Source: Alphaproteobacteria bacterium UBA3760
Lineage (GTDB): Bacteria > Pseudomonadota > Alphaproteobacteria > Rs-D84
Reading direction: 5' to 3'
NCBI GenBank assembly: GCA_002371155.1
Contig: DFGC01000005.1
Span: forward strand, 62,001-126,000
Length of the DNA: 64,000 bases
Of the stretch, positions 44,129 to 52,339 are shown one piece after another. The translations under genes and the position numbers were made by a program. Below the pieces are notes generated by a model, which worked only from the letters and a program-made list of their open reading frames with translations, searched no databases and was not told the origin of the DNA. Each line of letters begins with the position of its first letter. Position 1 is the stretch's first letter.

Positions 44129-45410
44129 ATTTTTTATCATTGTTTATTTTTTCACGCAAACCGTTCCAGTAATCCAATCGCTTTTTTATTTCGCGTTCAA
44201 ATCCGCGTTCGACGGGTGTGTAAAATGTTTGTCGTTGCATGTTTTCGGGAAAACAATTTTGACCCGAAAATCCCAATGGGGTGTCTGGTTCATAAATGTA
44301 TCCCGCACCGTATCCCATGTTTTTCATCATTTTTGTTGGTGCGTTCAAAATATTTTTTGGCGGGGGCAGGCTGCCCGTTTTTTGTGCGGCGGCATATGAC
44401 GCGTGAATTGCGCGGTCGCATGCGTTGCTTTTTGGTGCCGTTCCCAAATATACAACTAATTGAGTCATGGCGATGTCGCCTTCGGGACTGCCCAATCGTT
44501 CGTATGCGTTCCATGCGGCGATTGCCATTTGTATTGCGTTTGGGTCCGCCAATCCGACATCTTCGATTGCGAATCGGGTCAGACGGCGAAATATGTATTT
44601 GGGGTCTTGGCCCGATGTCATCATGCGGGCGACCCAATATAATGCCGCGTCTGTATCAGATGCGCGCAGTGATTTGTGCACCGCGGATATTAAATTATAA
44701 TGTTCGTCGCCGGTTTTATCGGATAATGGTGCGCGTTTTTGGATTGCGTTGTCCAATTCATCGGGTGTTAAATCATGCTTGAAATTTGCATTTGCCAGAT
44801 ATTCAATCGTGTTCAATAAAAATCGTGCATCGCCATCAGACATTTGTGCCAAATGAATTTTTGCATCGCGTGACAGTGGTAATTTTTTACCTAAAAATTT
44901 TTCTGCGCGTGTTATTAAAATCATTAAATCGTCCGTATCCAGTGCGGTTAAAACCCCAATGTGGCATCGCGACAGCAATGCGTTGTTCAAATTAAAACTG
45001 GGGTTTTCGGTTGTTGCGCCGATAAATACGACGGTGCCATCTTCTAAATACGGCAACAGTGTATCTTGTTGGGTTTTATTAAAACGGTGGATTTCGTCGA
45101 TAAACAGTAATGTGTTGCGTCCAATTTCGCGATTCATACGTGCGGCATCCATCGCCTTTTTTATATCCGCAGAACCAGAAAACACCGCGGACATTGGAAC
45201 AAAATCCATGTCAACGGTATTTGCCAATGCGCGTGCGATTGTGGTTTTGCCGCATCCCGGTGGACCCCATAAAATCAAATTTGATAACTTGTTGTTGTCA
45301 ACCATACGGCGGACCAGTCCGTTTTCACCCAGTAAATTTTTTTGCCCGACAATATCATCGATTGTTGATGGGCGCATTAAATCAGCCAAAGGTCTGGATT
45401 CGTTTTTCAT
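44127..45410 (-). CDS. rarA: Replication-associated recombination protein RarA (MgsA)
   Basis: 427 residues of the clamp-loader-like AAA+ ATPase family. Walker A WGPPGCGKTTIARALA, Walker B LLFIDEIHRFNKTQQD, then sensor 1 FIGATTENPSF and a C-terminal tetramerisation/MgsA domain (GYIYEPDTPLGFSGQNCFPE, characteristic). RarA acts at stalled forks and on SSB-bound gaps. The start MKNESRPLADLMRPSTIDDIVGQ is the typical N-terminus. Divergent from the MucR-like gene. Confidence 0.95.
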   Translation of the reverse strand: MKNESRPLADLMRPSTIDDIVGQKNLLGENGLVRRMVDNNKLSNLILWGPPGCGKTTIARALANTVDMDFVPMSAVFSGSADIKKAMDAARMNREIGRNTLLFIDEIHRFNKTQQDTLLPYLEDGTVVFIGATTENPSFNLNNALLSRCHIGVLTALDTDDLMILITRAEKFLGKKLPLSRDAKIHLAQMSDGDARFLLNTIEYLANANFKHDLTPDELDNAIQKRAPLSDKTGDEHYNLISAVHKSLRASDTDAALYWVARMMTSGQDPKYIFRRLTRFAIEDVGLADPNAIQMAIAAWNAYERLGSPEGDIAMTQLVVYLGTAPKSNACDRAIHASYAAAQKTGSLPPPKNILNAPTKMMKNMGYGAGYIYEPDTPLGFSGQNCFPENMQRQTFYTPVERGFEREIKKRLDYWNGLREKINNDKK

Positions 45411-45446
45411 TTTATTTTTACTTTGATTTTACTTGTTGTTTATTTG

Positions 45447-45455
45447 TGGTATAAT
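45447..45455 (+). promoter_or_regulatory. Extended -10 of the mucR-GH24-ybeY/lnt operon
   Basis: TGGTATAAT (TATAAT 45450-45455), no matching -35 at the usual distance. Confidence 0.6.
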
Positions 45456-45482
45456 TGTAGAGAATAAAAGGTATTTTTGCAA

Positions 45483-45848
45483 ATGGTAAATAATAATTTG
45501 AAAAACAGTGATTTTACTTTGGCGGTTGCAAATTTGGCGGCGGCGGCTATGGCGAATAATCCAAATTTATCTATGACCGATGCGGTAAATGCGGCGCGTG
45601 CAACATTGCGTGGAACGGTTGTGTCGCCACAACAAATCGCGGAATCGGTGCAACCTGATAAAATTCAATGTTTAGAGGATGGCACATGGCATGTTATGTT
45701 GCGGCGATATTTGCGGCGGCGGTTTAATATGAGCCCGGAACAATATCGTGCCAAGTGGGATTTGCCCGATGATTATCCATTTGTTGCGCCGAACTATGCG
45801 CGCACGCGGTCAAAAATCGCAAAAAAATCGGGTTTGGGCAAAAAATAA
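45483..45848 (+). CDS. MucR/Ros-family transcription regulator with degenerate zinc finger
   Basis: 121 residues from ATG 45483. A TTG at 45477 lies closer (5 nt) to the AAAAGG site and is a possible start. The MucR/Ros core is clear: SVQPDKIQCLEDGTW, MSPEQYRAKWDLPDDYPFVAPNYARTRS and the C-terminal AKKSGLGKK. The Zn ligands of Ros (Cys-x2-Cys-x9-His-x4-His) read Cys63, Asp66, Tyr76 and Phe81, so metal binding is lost. Ros homologues that fold without zinc are known in Mesorhizobium. It may regulate its own operon, including the GH24 and YbeY-Lnt genes. Confidence 0.85.
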   Translation: MVNNNLKNSDFTLAVANLAAAAMANNPNLSMTDAVNAARATLRGTVVSPQQIAESVQPDKIQCLEDGTWHVMLRRYLRRRFNMSPEQYRAKWDLPDDYPFVAPNYARTRSKIAKKSGLGKK

Positions 45849-45860
45849 AAAGGGCAATCG

Positions 45861-47579
45861 ATGACAGAAAAATATAGAAAAATTGTGAATGCGCCACTGA
45901 AACGGGTTGGTCGAAAATTCAAGTCGGTTGCAGAATCAACACCGAACACAAAATCAGAACAATTTTTGCGCGCATCTAAATTGGTTGGATTGGGGTTGTT
46001 GGAATTTATTATGTATGCGTTCAAATTTACGGCGTTGGATAACAAGGCTTTGCGTGCGATGGAAAAACAATTTTCCAATATAAATGTCGATGAAACAGGA
46101 AATAATAAAAATAAAATAAAAAAATTTGTGAATAAAAATCCAAATCTGGCGGCGGTTATGGTTTGGTGGGCAATGTTGACAATGCTTGGTGCAACAGTGT
46201 TACCGGGGCGCGATGTGCAACGCGATGATGATAAAAATATAAAAAAAGAAATAAAAATTGAATCTGAAAATAAAAATAATAATTCTAAGACAATATCGTT
46301 TGATGATGCGCGTTTGGATGAAACAAATCTGCGTCAAAAAGAAATAGAAAAAAAATTGGGCAGCCCAATCAAAATGACAAATGCAAAAGTCATAAAACAG
46401 GCGGTAATGGATAATTTTGCGTATATCCAGGCGGTTTTGTTTTCAACGGAAAATTACAGAACAGATTGGTTCAGTGATAATAAATTTGGTTCAAAAAATA
46501 CTTTGGGGGTGGGGTTGTATTATTTGCCGGTAAAACCGTATGATTTCAAAAGTGCTGAATGGATATATACAACAACAATGTATAACGAATATCCAAAATT
46601 AAAAAATGGGTTGCCGCGCGGTTTGACCGATGACGAGGTTTATGATGGAATTAATGGGTGGTTTTTCTATATGGATTATGGGTATAATTTCAAGTGTATG
46701 CAAAATGCGCTGGCGGGGCATAATGTGTCGTTGACACCGCGTGATTTAACGGTAATTTCATCTGTGTTATTTAATTCTGTAAAATGTGGAAAAAAATTTT
46801 GTGAATATATTGTTGCAAATCCAAAAAATCGTATGGCGTGGGCAAAGTATTTGTTGCAAGTTGATGATGATGTAAGCAAAACAAGATTGGAAGACTTCCC
46901 TGGATTAAGATCACGACGTGTGCATGAAATTTTATTATTGTTGAATATTGATAATTACTGCCAAGATATGTTCGGTGTGCAAATTGATGGAAAAAGAGGC
47001 ACATCGGTGTCGAATGCAAATAATTATTTTGATAAATTGCGTGGTGATTTTTCTAAATCTAATTTAGTAAAGGCGAAAAATGTTATATGCAACGGTGTTG
47101 TTGCAAATGGTGTCAGTGTGTGTCAATGTGTTGCGCGTTCAAAAAAATATCGTGATGCAGTGTTTGCGTATTGTGCAAATGTCGATAAATATATGTATGC
47201 AAATCTGGACAGACAGAAGATTTATGATGCCGCGTTAAAGGCGTATAAAGGTAAAGATTATAAATCTGCGTTGCGTGGATTCACGCGTGTTATTGAAATG
47301 TCCGGGGTCAGTCCAGATTTGTTTAATGATTTGGCAATCACATATATTCATATTGGGGATTATAAAAAATCAATTGAAATGTCGATGCGGGCATTGGAAA
47401 TTTGCAGTGGGGATTATGAATCTGCGGCGTATTTTAATTTAGGGTTGGCGTATGAAAATATTGGTGATATAAATAATGCGTTGAAAAATTATATGTCTGC
47501 GATGAGGTTGGGCAATAATACCGCAAAATCTAGAGTGTTAAAAATTATGCCAGGAATGCAATTGTTTGGTATCAGATAA
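45861..47579 (+). CDS. Membrane-anchored GH24-type lysozyme with C-terminal TPR repeats
   Basis: 572 residues. A basic N-terminus with weakly hydrophobic VGLGLLEFIMYAFKF, then a predicted membrane segment at ~95-115 (LAAVMVWWAMLTMLGATVL) followed by a charged linker. Residues ~185-350 match GH24 muramidases: E197, D206 and T214 (TENYRTDWFSDNKFGSKNTLGVG) reproduce the Glu-x8-Asp-xn-Thr catalytic triad and the TxGxG loop, and LRSRRVHEILLL matches the family RR-x-x-E helix. Residues ~445-565 hold TPR-like helical pairs (FNDLAITYIHIGDYKKSIEMS, AAYFNLGLAYENIGDINNAL). Function inferred: peptidoglycan remodelling coupled to protein binding. Operon with the MucR-like gene. Confidence 0.6.
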   Translation: MTEKYRKIVNAPLKRVGRKFKSVAESTPNTKSEQFLRASKLVGLGLLEFIMYAFKFTALDNKALRAMEKQFSNINVDETGNNKNKIKKFVNKNPNLAAVMVWWAMLTMLGATVLPGRDVQRDDDKNIKKEIKIESENKNNNSKTISFDDARLDETNLRQKEIEKKLGSPIKMTNAKVIKQAVMDNFAYIQAVLFSTENYRTDWFSDNKFGSKNTLGVGLYYLPVKPYDFKSAEWIYTTTMYNEYPKLKNGLPRGLTDDEVYDGINGWFFYMDYGYNFKCMQNALAGHNVSLTPRDLTVISSVLFNSVKCGKKFCEYIVANPKNRMAWAKYLLQVDDDVSKTRLEDFPGLRSRRVHEILLLLNIDNYCQDMFGVQIDGKRGTSVSNANNYFDKLRGDFSKSNLVKAKNVICNGVVANGVSVCQCVARSKKYRDAVFAYCANVDKYMYANLDRQKIYDAALKAYKGKDYKSALRGFTRVIEMSGVSPDLFNDLAITYIHIGDYKKSIEMSMRALEICSGDYESAAYFNLGLAYENIGDINNALKNYMSAMRLGNNTAKSRVLKIMPGMQLFGIR

Positions 47580-47611
47580 ATTTTTATTATATAAATTTGT
47601 GGTGGATGAAA

Positions 47612-49552
47612 ATGAGAGTATATGTAAATTATAATGATAAACGGTGGAAAAAATATAATATCGATTTTGATAAAATCGCAAATGCCGTCGTTGGTAAAAA
47701 ATATCAAGATGCCGAGGTTTCAATCACACTGACCGACGATGATGAAATTCATGCAATGAATAAAATGTATCGAAATATGGATAAGCCAACAAATGTGTTG
47801 TCATTTGAATTGGGTGATGATTTATTATTGGGTGATATTTATATTTCATTGGATACGGTTCTGCGTGAGGCTGACGATGCGAATATTTCTGTGGCGGAAC
47901 ATACGGCGCATATGGTCGTGCACGGTATGTTTCATTTGTTGGGGTATGACCATTTGACCGATAGTCAGGCACGCGTTATGGAATCCAAAGAAATAAAAGT
48001 TCTGAAAAAATTGGGTATAAAAAATCCGTATGCGGATGATGTTGTGCCAAAATTTGCATGGTGGAAATATGTGCTGTGTGCATTGTTTGGTGGGGTTGCC
48101 GCATTTGGGTTTGCGCCGTTTAATATGTGGTGGTTGACCGCGATTGCGTTTGGTGGTGCGTATTGGTTGTTGTGTTCTGATGATACGCGGGTTCCGTTTT
48201 GGTGTGCGTGGTTGCGGGCTGTGCCGTTTGGGGCAATGTATGCAATATCTATGTTTTGGTGGACATTGCATTCGATTTATGTTGTCCCAGAGTTGACGCG
48301 TGAATTTGCAATTTGGACCGTGCCGGGGATTGTTGGAATTGGAATTGTTGGCGCGATTTTCTTTACGATTCCGTTTGTGATAACATCGTCTATACGCATG
48401 AAATCATGCGTAAAGCCGATTTTGTTCGCGTTTTTATGTGTGTGCGTTTTGTGGTTGCGAGAATGGGTTTTTACAGGATTTCCATGGAATCCAATTTCAA
48501 ATGTTTTGTTGGCATATCCAATTATTTCTAATTCGATGTCTGTGTTTGGTGCGTTGGGGCTTAGTTTTATTTTTGTTGGTATTATTGCGTCGATTACTCA
48601 AATAATTCATGATAAAAAAAATAAAAATTTAATGTTTGTTTTGTTGTTTTTTATTGTTTTGTTATGTGGCGGGATTTTTGGTGCATACAATAATATAAAA
48701 GTGTCAAATGTCGGGCAAAATGAATTTGTTGTGCGTATTGTGCAACCTGCAACATCACAACAAAAAAAGATTGCTGTATCGCGTGCGGACGCATTGAATC
48801 GGGCAAAAAATCGCGTTGATGATTTGATAAAATTGGCGGGCGATGTGGGTGCGGTTGATTTGGTTGTGTATCCGGAAACATCATATCCATTTGTGTTATT
48901 ACAAAATGATGTATTACCAATCGCCCAGAAATTAAATGTCCCGGTGATAACCGGTGCAACGGTGTATGATAATGGTCGCGTGTATAATTCGTTGGTGTTG
49001 TCGGATAAAGATGGAAATATATCGGATATTTATAATAAATCACATTTGGTGCCGTTTGGCGAATATGGGCCAATTAAATTTATTCCATCGCCGGCGAATT
49101 TAACTGCGGGGGACGGGCCGCGTGCGATGATGATTCGGTCGCGTGGTGCGGATGCGTTCCTGTTTGCGCCGGCGGTATGTTATGAAATAATTTTTTCTGA
49201 TGCGGTGGTAAAACAATCCCCAATTCATGCAATTATAAATATTACAAATGATACTTGGTTTGGTAAAACACCAGGAACATATCAACATTTGGATATGGTG
49301 CGTCGTGCGGCAATCGAATCAGGTGTGCCGGTCATACGCGCAAATTATTCTGGGGTCAGTGCATTTGTTGCGTCTGATGGTAAAATTATATCGTCTTTGC
49401 CGGTGGGGCAGGTTGGTGTTTTAGATGGCACGGTATATGGCGCGCATATGACAATATATCGATTGCTGGGGCGCGATTGGTGGTTTGCAATTATTTTGAT
49501 TGTTTCAATTTTTGCCGGATTTATTGCGTATAGAGCCGATAAAAATAATTAA
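47612..49552 (+). CDS. lnt: Fusion of endoribonuclease YbeY and apolipoprotein N-acyltransferase Lnt
   Basis: 646 residues from ATG 47612 (GGTGG at 6-nt spacing; ATG 47606 possible). Residues ~1-150 are YbeY: MVVHGMFHLLGYDHLTDSQ holds the HxxxHxxxxxH metal site (~residue 103). From ~155, KFAWWKYVLCALFGGVAAFGFAPF starts Lnt: about eight membrane helices, then a CN-hydrolase domain with triad E (VVYPETSYPF), K (YNKSHLVPFGEYGP) and C (PAVCYEIIFSD), and a C-terminal helix. YbeY trims rRNA; Lnt acylates lipoproteins. The classical neighbours ybeZ and ybeX are absent, and no stop or frameshift separates the two parts. Confidence 0.85.
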   Translation: MRVYVNYNDKRWKKYNIDFDKIANAVVGKKYQDAEVSITLTDDDEIHAMNKMYRNMDKPTNVLSFELGDDLLLGDIYISLDTVLREADDANISVAEHTAHMVVHGMFHLLGYDHLTDSQARVMESKEIKVLKKLGIKNPYADDVVPKFAWWKYVLCALFGGVAAFGFAPFNMWWLTAIAFGGAYWLLCSDDTRVPFWCAWLRAVPFGAMYAISMFWWTLHSIYVVPELTREFAIWTVPGIVGIGIVGAIFFTIPFVITSSIRMKSCVKPILFAFLCVCVLWLREWVFTGFPWNPISNVLLAYPIISNSMSVFGALGLSFIFVGIIASITQIIHDKKNKNLMFVLLFFIVLLCGGIFGAYNNIKVSNVGQNEFVVRIVQPATSQQKKIAVSRADALNRAKNRVDDLIKLAGDVGAVDLVVYPETSYPFVLLQNDVLPIAQKLNVPVITGATVYDNGRVYNSLVLSDKDGNISDIYNKSHLVPFGEYGPIKFIPSPANLTAGDGPRAMMIRSRGADAFLFAPAVCYEIIFSDAVVKQSPIHAIINITNDTWFGKTPGTYQHLDMVRRAAIESGVPVIRANYSGVSAFVASDGKIISSLPVGQVGVLDGTVYGAHMTIYRLLGRDWWFAIILIVSIFAGFIAYRADKNN

Positions 49553-49755
49553 GATTTTTTGATGTTTTTTAATATCCAAACGCGAATCGCCGATGATAAA
49601 TTCTGATTCGGTGTGCGTGTTTTGTCCAAGTCTGATATTATTGACGCAATCGATTTGTTTTGTGTTTTTGCAATGCGTTGCAATTCAGATATGAATTCCG
49701 GTTCCAGTGAAATACTGGTTTGATGGCCCGATAAAGATACAGATATTTTTTTCAT
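49549..49755 (-). CDS. Ribbon-helix-helix (RHH_4) DNA-binding protein
   Basis: 68 residues from ATG 49755, which overlaps the upstream stop in ATGA. KKISVSLSGHQTSISLEPEFISELQRIA followed by LDKTRTPNQNLSSAIRVWIL is the RHH_4 pattern common in alphaproteobacteria. Such proteins bind DNA as dimers; here it is last in a four-gene operon and may autoregulate it. Its stop shares TTAA with the stop of the convergent ybeY-lnt gene. Confidence 0.85.
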   Translation of the reverse strand: MKKISVSLSGHQTSISLEPEFISELQRIAKTQNKSIASIISDLDKTRTPNQNLSSAIRVWILKNIKKS

Positions 49756-50186
49756 AATTTCCCACCCATTAAACAATCATATAATGCGCGATACGGGTCG
49801 TCGTATTGGCGTAATGGTTTTCCGGTTGTGTTGCTGAGCATAAATGTATTTCCAAATGCGTCGAATGCAAACCAAAACAAATCATTTCGTGCAAATAATG
49901 TTTTGTTTTTTAATGCAGGGATGTTTCTGATTTCTTCGTTTATTTCAATAATGCTGGGGATTGGAAAATTTTTCCCGTTTGGTAATTCAGATGGCCCAAA
50001 CACATATCCCGAACCCATGTTTATCCCAGCGGTTTGTGTATATAAACTTATCATAAAATTTGGTAACATGGCACATTTTTTTTGCTGTAATGATGAATTT
50101 GCATATTCTATGGCCCGTGTGTTTGATGGCCCCCATATAAATGCGCCCTTGGATTTTATCGTGGTTAAAAATTCAGATAGATTCAT
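49752..50186 (-). CDS. SUKH-like (SMI1/KNR4/YrhA-type) protein
   Basis: 144 residues. The second half carries SUKH hallmarks: GSGYVFGPSELPNGKNFPIPSIIEIN, ARNDLFWFAFDAFGNTFMLS (the W..FA.D..GN core) and a terminal YRALYDCLMGGKL helix. SUKH proteins often neutralise polymorphic nuclease toxins, and the gene directly before it codes for an HNH-like protein. No signal peptide. Immunity function is inference; a housekeeping partner role is equally possible. Third of four genes in a minus-strand operon (51622-49549). Confidence 0.5.
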   Translation of the reverse strand: MNLSEFLTTIKSKGAFIWGPSNTRAIEYANSSLQQKKCAMLPNFMISLYTQTAGINMGSGYVFGPSELPNGKNFPIPSIIEINEEIRNIPALKNKTLFARNDLFWFAFDAFGNTFMLSNTTGKPLRQYDDPYRALYDCLMGGKL

Positions 50187-50207
50187 GTTTGTTTCCTGTT
50201 TATATTT

Positions 50208-50714
50208 TTATCCCAACGAATTATCGTTTGCGATTTGGGTTGCCATTTGTGCCAATCGGTCAGATGTTGCGTTTCCGCCCGCACCACCCGATGCAGTGTG
50301 ACTGGGGATATATATTGGTTTGGCAGGATTTGGCAGCCATATTGTGTCATTGCCGTATTGTTCCATTATAAATCGGTCCAGTCTGTGTGAATGCGGAAAT
50401 GTGCGACATAAAAACATATTTTCAACAGATAATTTGCCACCCATTGTGATTGGTATTCGCCACCGTATAGATGTATTTCGTGGCAATGCACGCCCAGTTA
50501 TTAAATCCATAAATTCATTTTGCGACAGGTTCATAAATGCCAACTCTGTTCCAAAATCGGTTAATGTTTGCATAAATTCATGAATCAATTTACGATATGT
50601 GGTAAACCAATCGGCGGGCAGTTTTGATTGCGTTGGTGTGTATTCCATAACCGGCATATCGTCCATGCCCAGTTCAGATATTCGTGCAATTGCCGTCGTT
50701 TCAGATATTTTCAT
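50208..50714 (-). CDS. HNH-like protein (toxin-like fold, degenerate) of unknown function
   Basis: 168 residues. RALPRNTSIRWRIPITMGG plus VENMFLCRTFPHSHRLDRFIM resembles the pattern of LHH/WHH-type HNH nucleases (xHH-xx-P-xx-xGG-...-N-[LM]-xx...pHxxL...q). The first His pair is Arg-Trp-Arg here, so a classic HNH site is not intact. A Gly/Ser-rich tail follows. Its start overlaps the stop of the upstream membrane-protein gene (TAATG), implying coupling; the SUKH-like gene follows 21 bp later. It may be a nuclease-derived binding protein. Family call is tentative. Confidence 0.4.
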   Translation of the reverse strand: MKISETTAIARISELGMDDMPVMEYTPTQSKLPADWFTTYRKLIHEFMQTLTDFGTELAFMNLSQNEFMDLITGRALPRNTSIRWRIPITMGGKLSVENMFLCRTFPHSHRLDRFIMEQYGNDTIWLPNPAKPIYIPSHTASGGAGGNATSDRLAQMATQIANDNSLG

Positions 50715-51622
50715 TATTTATTCCCCAGGTATGTCAAAACCGTTTCAATATATCCGGCAAAGGCATCCATGCTGTTTCCGTCATCGTCATTGTTATCAGA
50801 TTCTGGCGTGTTCGGATTTTCAGAAATTGTATCGGATAAAGATTTTAATGAATCAAAATCCAATATTGCATCCACCGCATCGTTGTCTGATGGATTTATT
50901 ATAAACGCATTTATGTCGATTTCAATGTCTTGCAATGTTTCATCAAATACAGATTTTAATTCCAACATAACATCCGCCATTTGTTCGTGTGATATGTTGA
51001 CTGCGCCAATCCATAATGTTTCGTTTGCACCCAATGCAATCAAAGATATTGGGGTCTTTTTTATTGGTTTGGGGTTGATAACACGATAATTTGCGTTCTC
51101 GAAAATTTCCCGGATTTCATGCGTATAGAGCGGTTTTTGTTGCTCGGGTTTTTGCGGCTCTTTTTTTTGCATGTTTTGTTTTGGCGCGGTAAATGCAGCC
51201 GATTGAATATGCAAATGTGGTGGTCGAACGAATTTTGGCGCGGTTGATTGTGGGGAAACTTCATTTTTTTGTTCCGTGATGACGGGGGATGATACCGGCG
51301 CAGGCGATTCGTTTTTCATTTCGATTTTTTGTGTTTCGTGTGTTTCGGGCGCATGTTGTATCAGTTTTATTTTTCTGAATCTGGGGCGGAATATTATATA
51401 CAGTCCCGATATCCATAATACAATTGCGATGGTGATTGATATATAAAACCCAGTTGCAATCTGGGTGTGGGATGCCTGGATTTCGGCGATGTATTGCCAA
51501 TGTGCGTCTGAAAATATGTTAAAGTTGTATATTGTGTTCAGGCAAAAATCCAACCCCAATATTATGGCCAATGACCATAATATCCCCAATAACATAGAAT
51601 TTATTTTTTCATGTAATTTCAT
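50714..51622 (-). CDS. Two-helix membrane protein with Pro-rich linker, unknown function
   Basis: 302 residues. Two N-terminal membrane helices (ILWSLAIILGLDFCLNTIY and FYISITIAIVLWISGLYIIF), then a Pro/Lys/Gln-rich linker (~100-175), and a C-terminal soluble domain (ISLIALGANETLWIGAVNISHEQ) ending in an acidic stretch (PESDNNDDDGNS). With helices near the N-terminus the C-domain is likely cytoplasmic. First gene of the four-gene operon; extended -10 TGATATAAT at 51639-51631 leaves almost no leader. No family recognised. Confidence 0.6.
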   Translation of the reverse strand: MKLHEKINSMLLGILWSLAIILGLDFCLNTIYNFNIFSDAHWQYIAEIQASHTQIATGFYISITIAIVLWISGLYIIFRPRFRKIKLIQHAPETHETQKIEMKNESPAPVSSPVITEQKNEVSPQSTAPKFVRPPHLHIQSAAFTAPKQNMQKKEPQKPEQQKPLYTHEIREIFENANYRVINPKPIKKTPISLIALGANETLWIGAVNISHEQMADVMLELKSVFDETLQDIEIDINAFIINPSDNDAVDAILDFDSLKSLSDTISENPNTPESDNNDDDGNSMDAFAGYIETVLTYLGNK

Positions 51623-51630
51623 TTGTTTTA

Positions 51631-51639
51631 ATTATATCA
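51631..51639 (-). promoter_or_regulatory. Extended -10 of the four-gene operon (near-leaderless)
   Basis: TGATATAAT on the minus strand (TATAAT 51636-51631), 8 nt before ATG 51622. Expected RNA start is within 1-3 nt of the ATG. Confidence 0.6.
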
Positions 51640-51664
51640 TATTTATGATAAAGTAAAAAGTATT

Positions 51665-52339
51665 ATGATAGATATGAAAGAATTTTTTGATGATGAAAAT
51701 ATCGCGCGCGCGGTGTCTTGGTGGGTGGCATCGGATGTTGATGGGACTGATTTGGCGGGTGTGGCAGAATCAGCAATCGAAACGCGCGTCCCGATATTAT
51801 CGGTCGTGCCGCGTGATGTTTCGATAATTTGGCCGTGGGTTGAAAAGTTAAATATTAAAATTTATTCGCGATTCGAATTGGAAACAATGGCGGGAAATGC
51901 AATATCGGATTTGGCAGTTGATATAAATTCTGGGTTCAAATCCGGGGCGCATGGTGCCCAGATTTTATGTAAATTAAATGATTTGGAACGATTCGCGGAA
52001 TCTGTGTCGGTGGTGCGAAACGATTTGTTTTTTAATAAGGATTTATCGGTTGGGTTGGATTTGTTGGAAATATGGCCATTGGATTGGGAATCTGTTTTTG
52101 CGGCATTGAAAAAAATTCAGGCAACATCGTTGTTGTTGATATTGTCCCAAGATTTACAAGAAAAATCAGATTTTACAGGTCGGATTTATGCGGCGTTGAA
52201 TGCGTGGGATACTGATTCAGATATGGAATTGCATGTGATGTTGGGAACCAGTTTTTCGCGTGCCGAACAGGTTTATCGTTTGGTTGTGGCTAATCGTCCA
52301 AATTTGGTAAATAAGTTGAAATTTTTTGTCAGTTATTGA
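51665..52339 (+). CDS. Conserved-looking cytoplasmic protein of unknown function
   Basis: 224 residues, no signal or membrane segment, acidic, with alternating strands and helices (TRVPILSVVPRDVSIIWPWVE, SVGLDLLEIWPLD, SLLLILSQDL) suggesting an alpha/beta or TIM-barrel-type fold. I do not recognise the family. Divergent from the four-gene operon, with 42 bp between the starts, and its stop overlaps the trmB stop by 7 bp. No adjacent plus-strand gene suggests a function. Confidence 0.55.
   Translation: MIDMKEFFDDENIARAVSWWVASDVDGTDLAGVAESAIETRVPILSVVPRDVSIIWPWVEKLNIKIYSRFELETMAGNAISDLAVDINSGFKSGAHGAQILCKLNDLERFAESVSVVRNDLFFNKDLSVGLDLLEIWPLDWESVFAALKKIQATSLLLILSQDLQEKSDFTGRIYAALNAWDTDSDMELHVMLGTSFSRAEQVYRLVVANRPNLVNKLKFFVSY

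Noticed and set aside
49549..50186. Type II toxin-antitoxin pair (RHH with SUKH-like protein)
   Set aside because: The RHH protein is of the chromosomal RHH_4 kind, and the SUKH-like protein has no toxin features.
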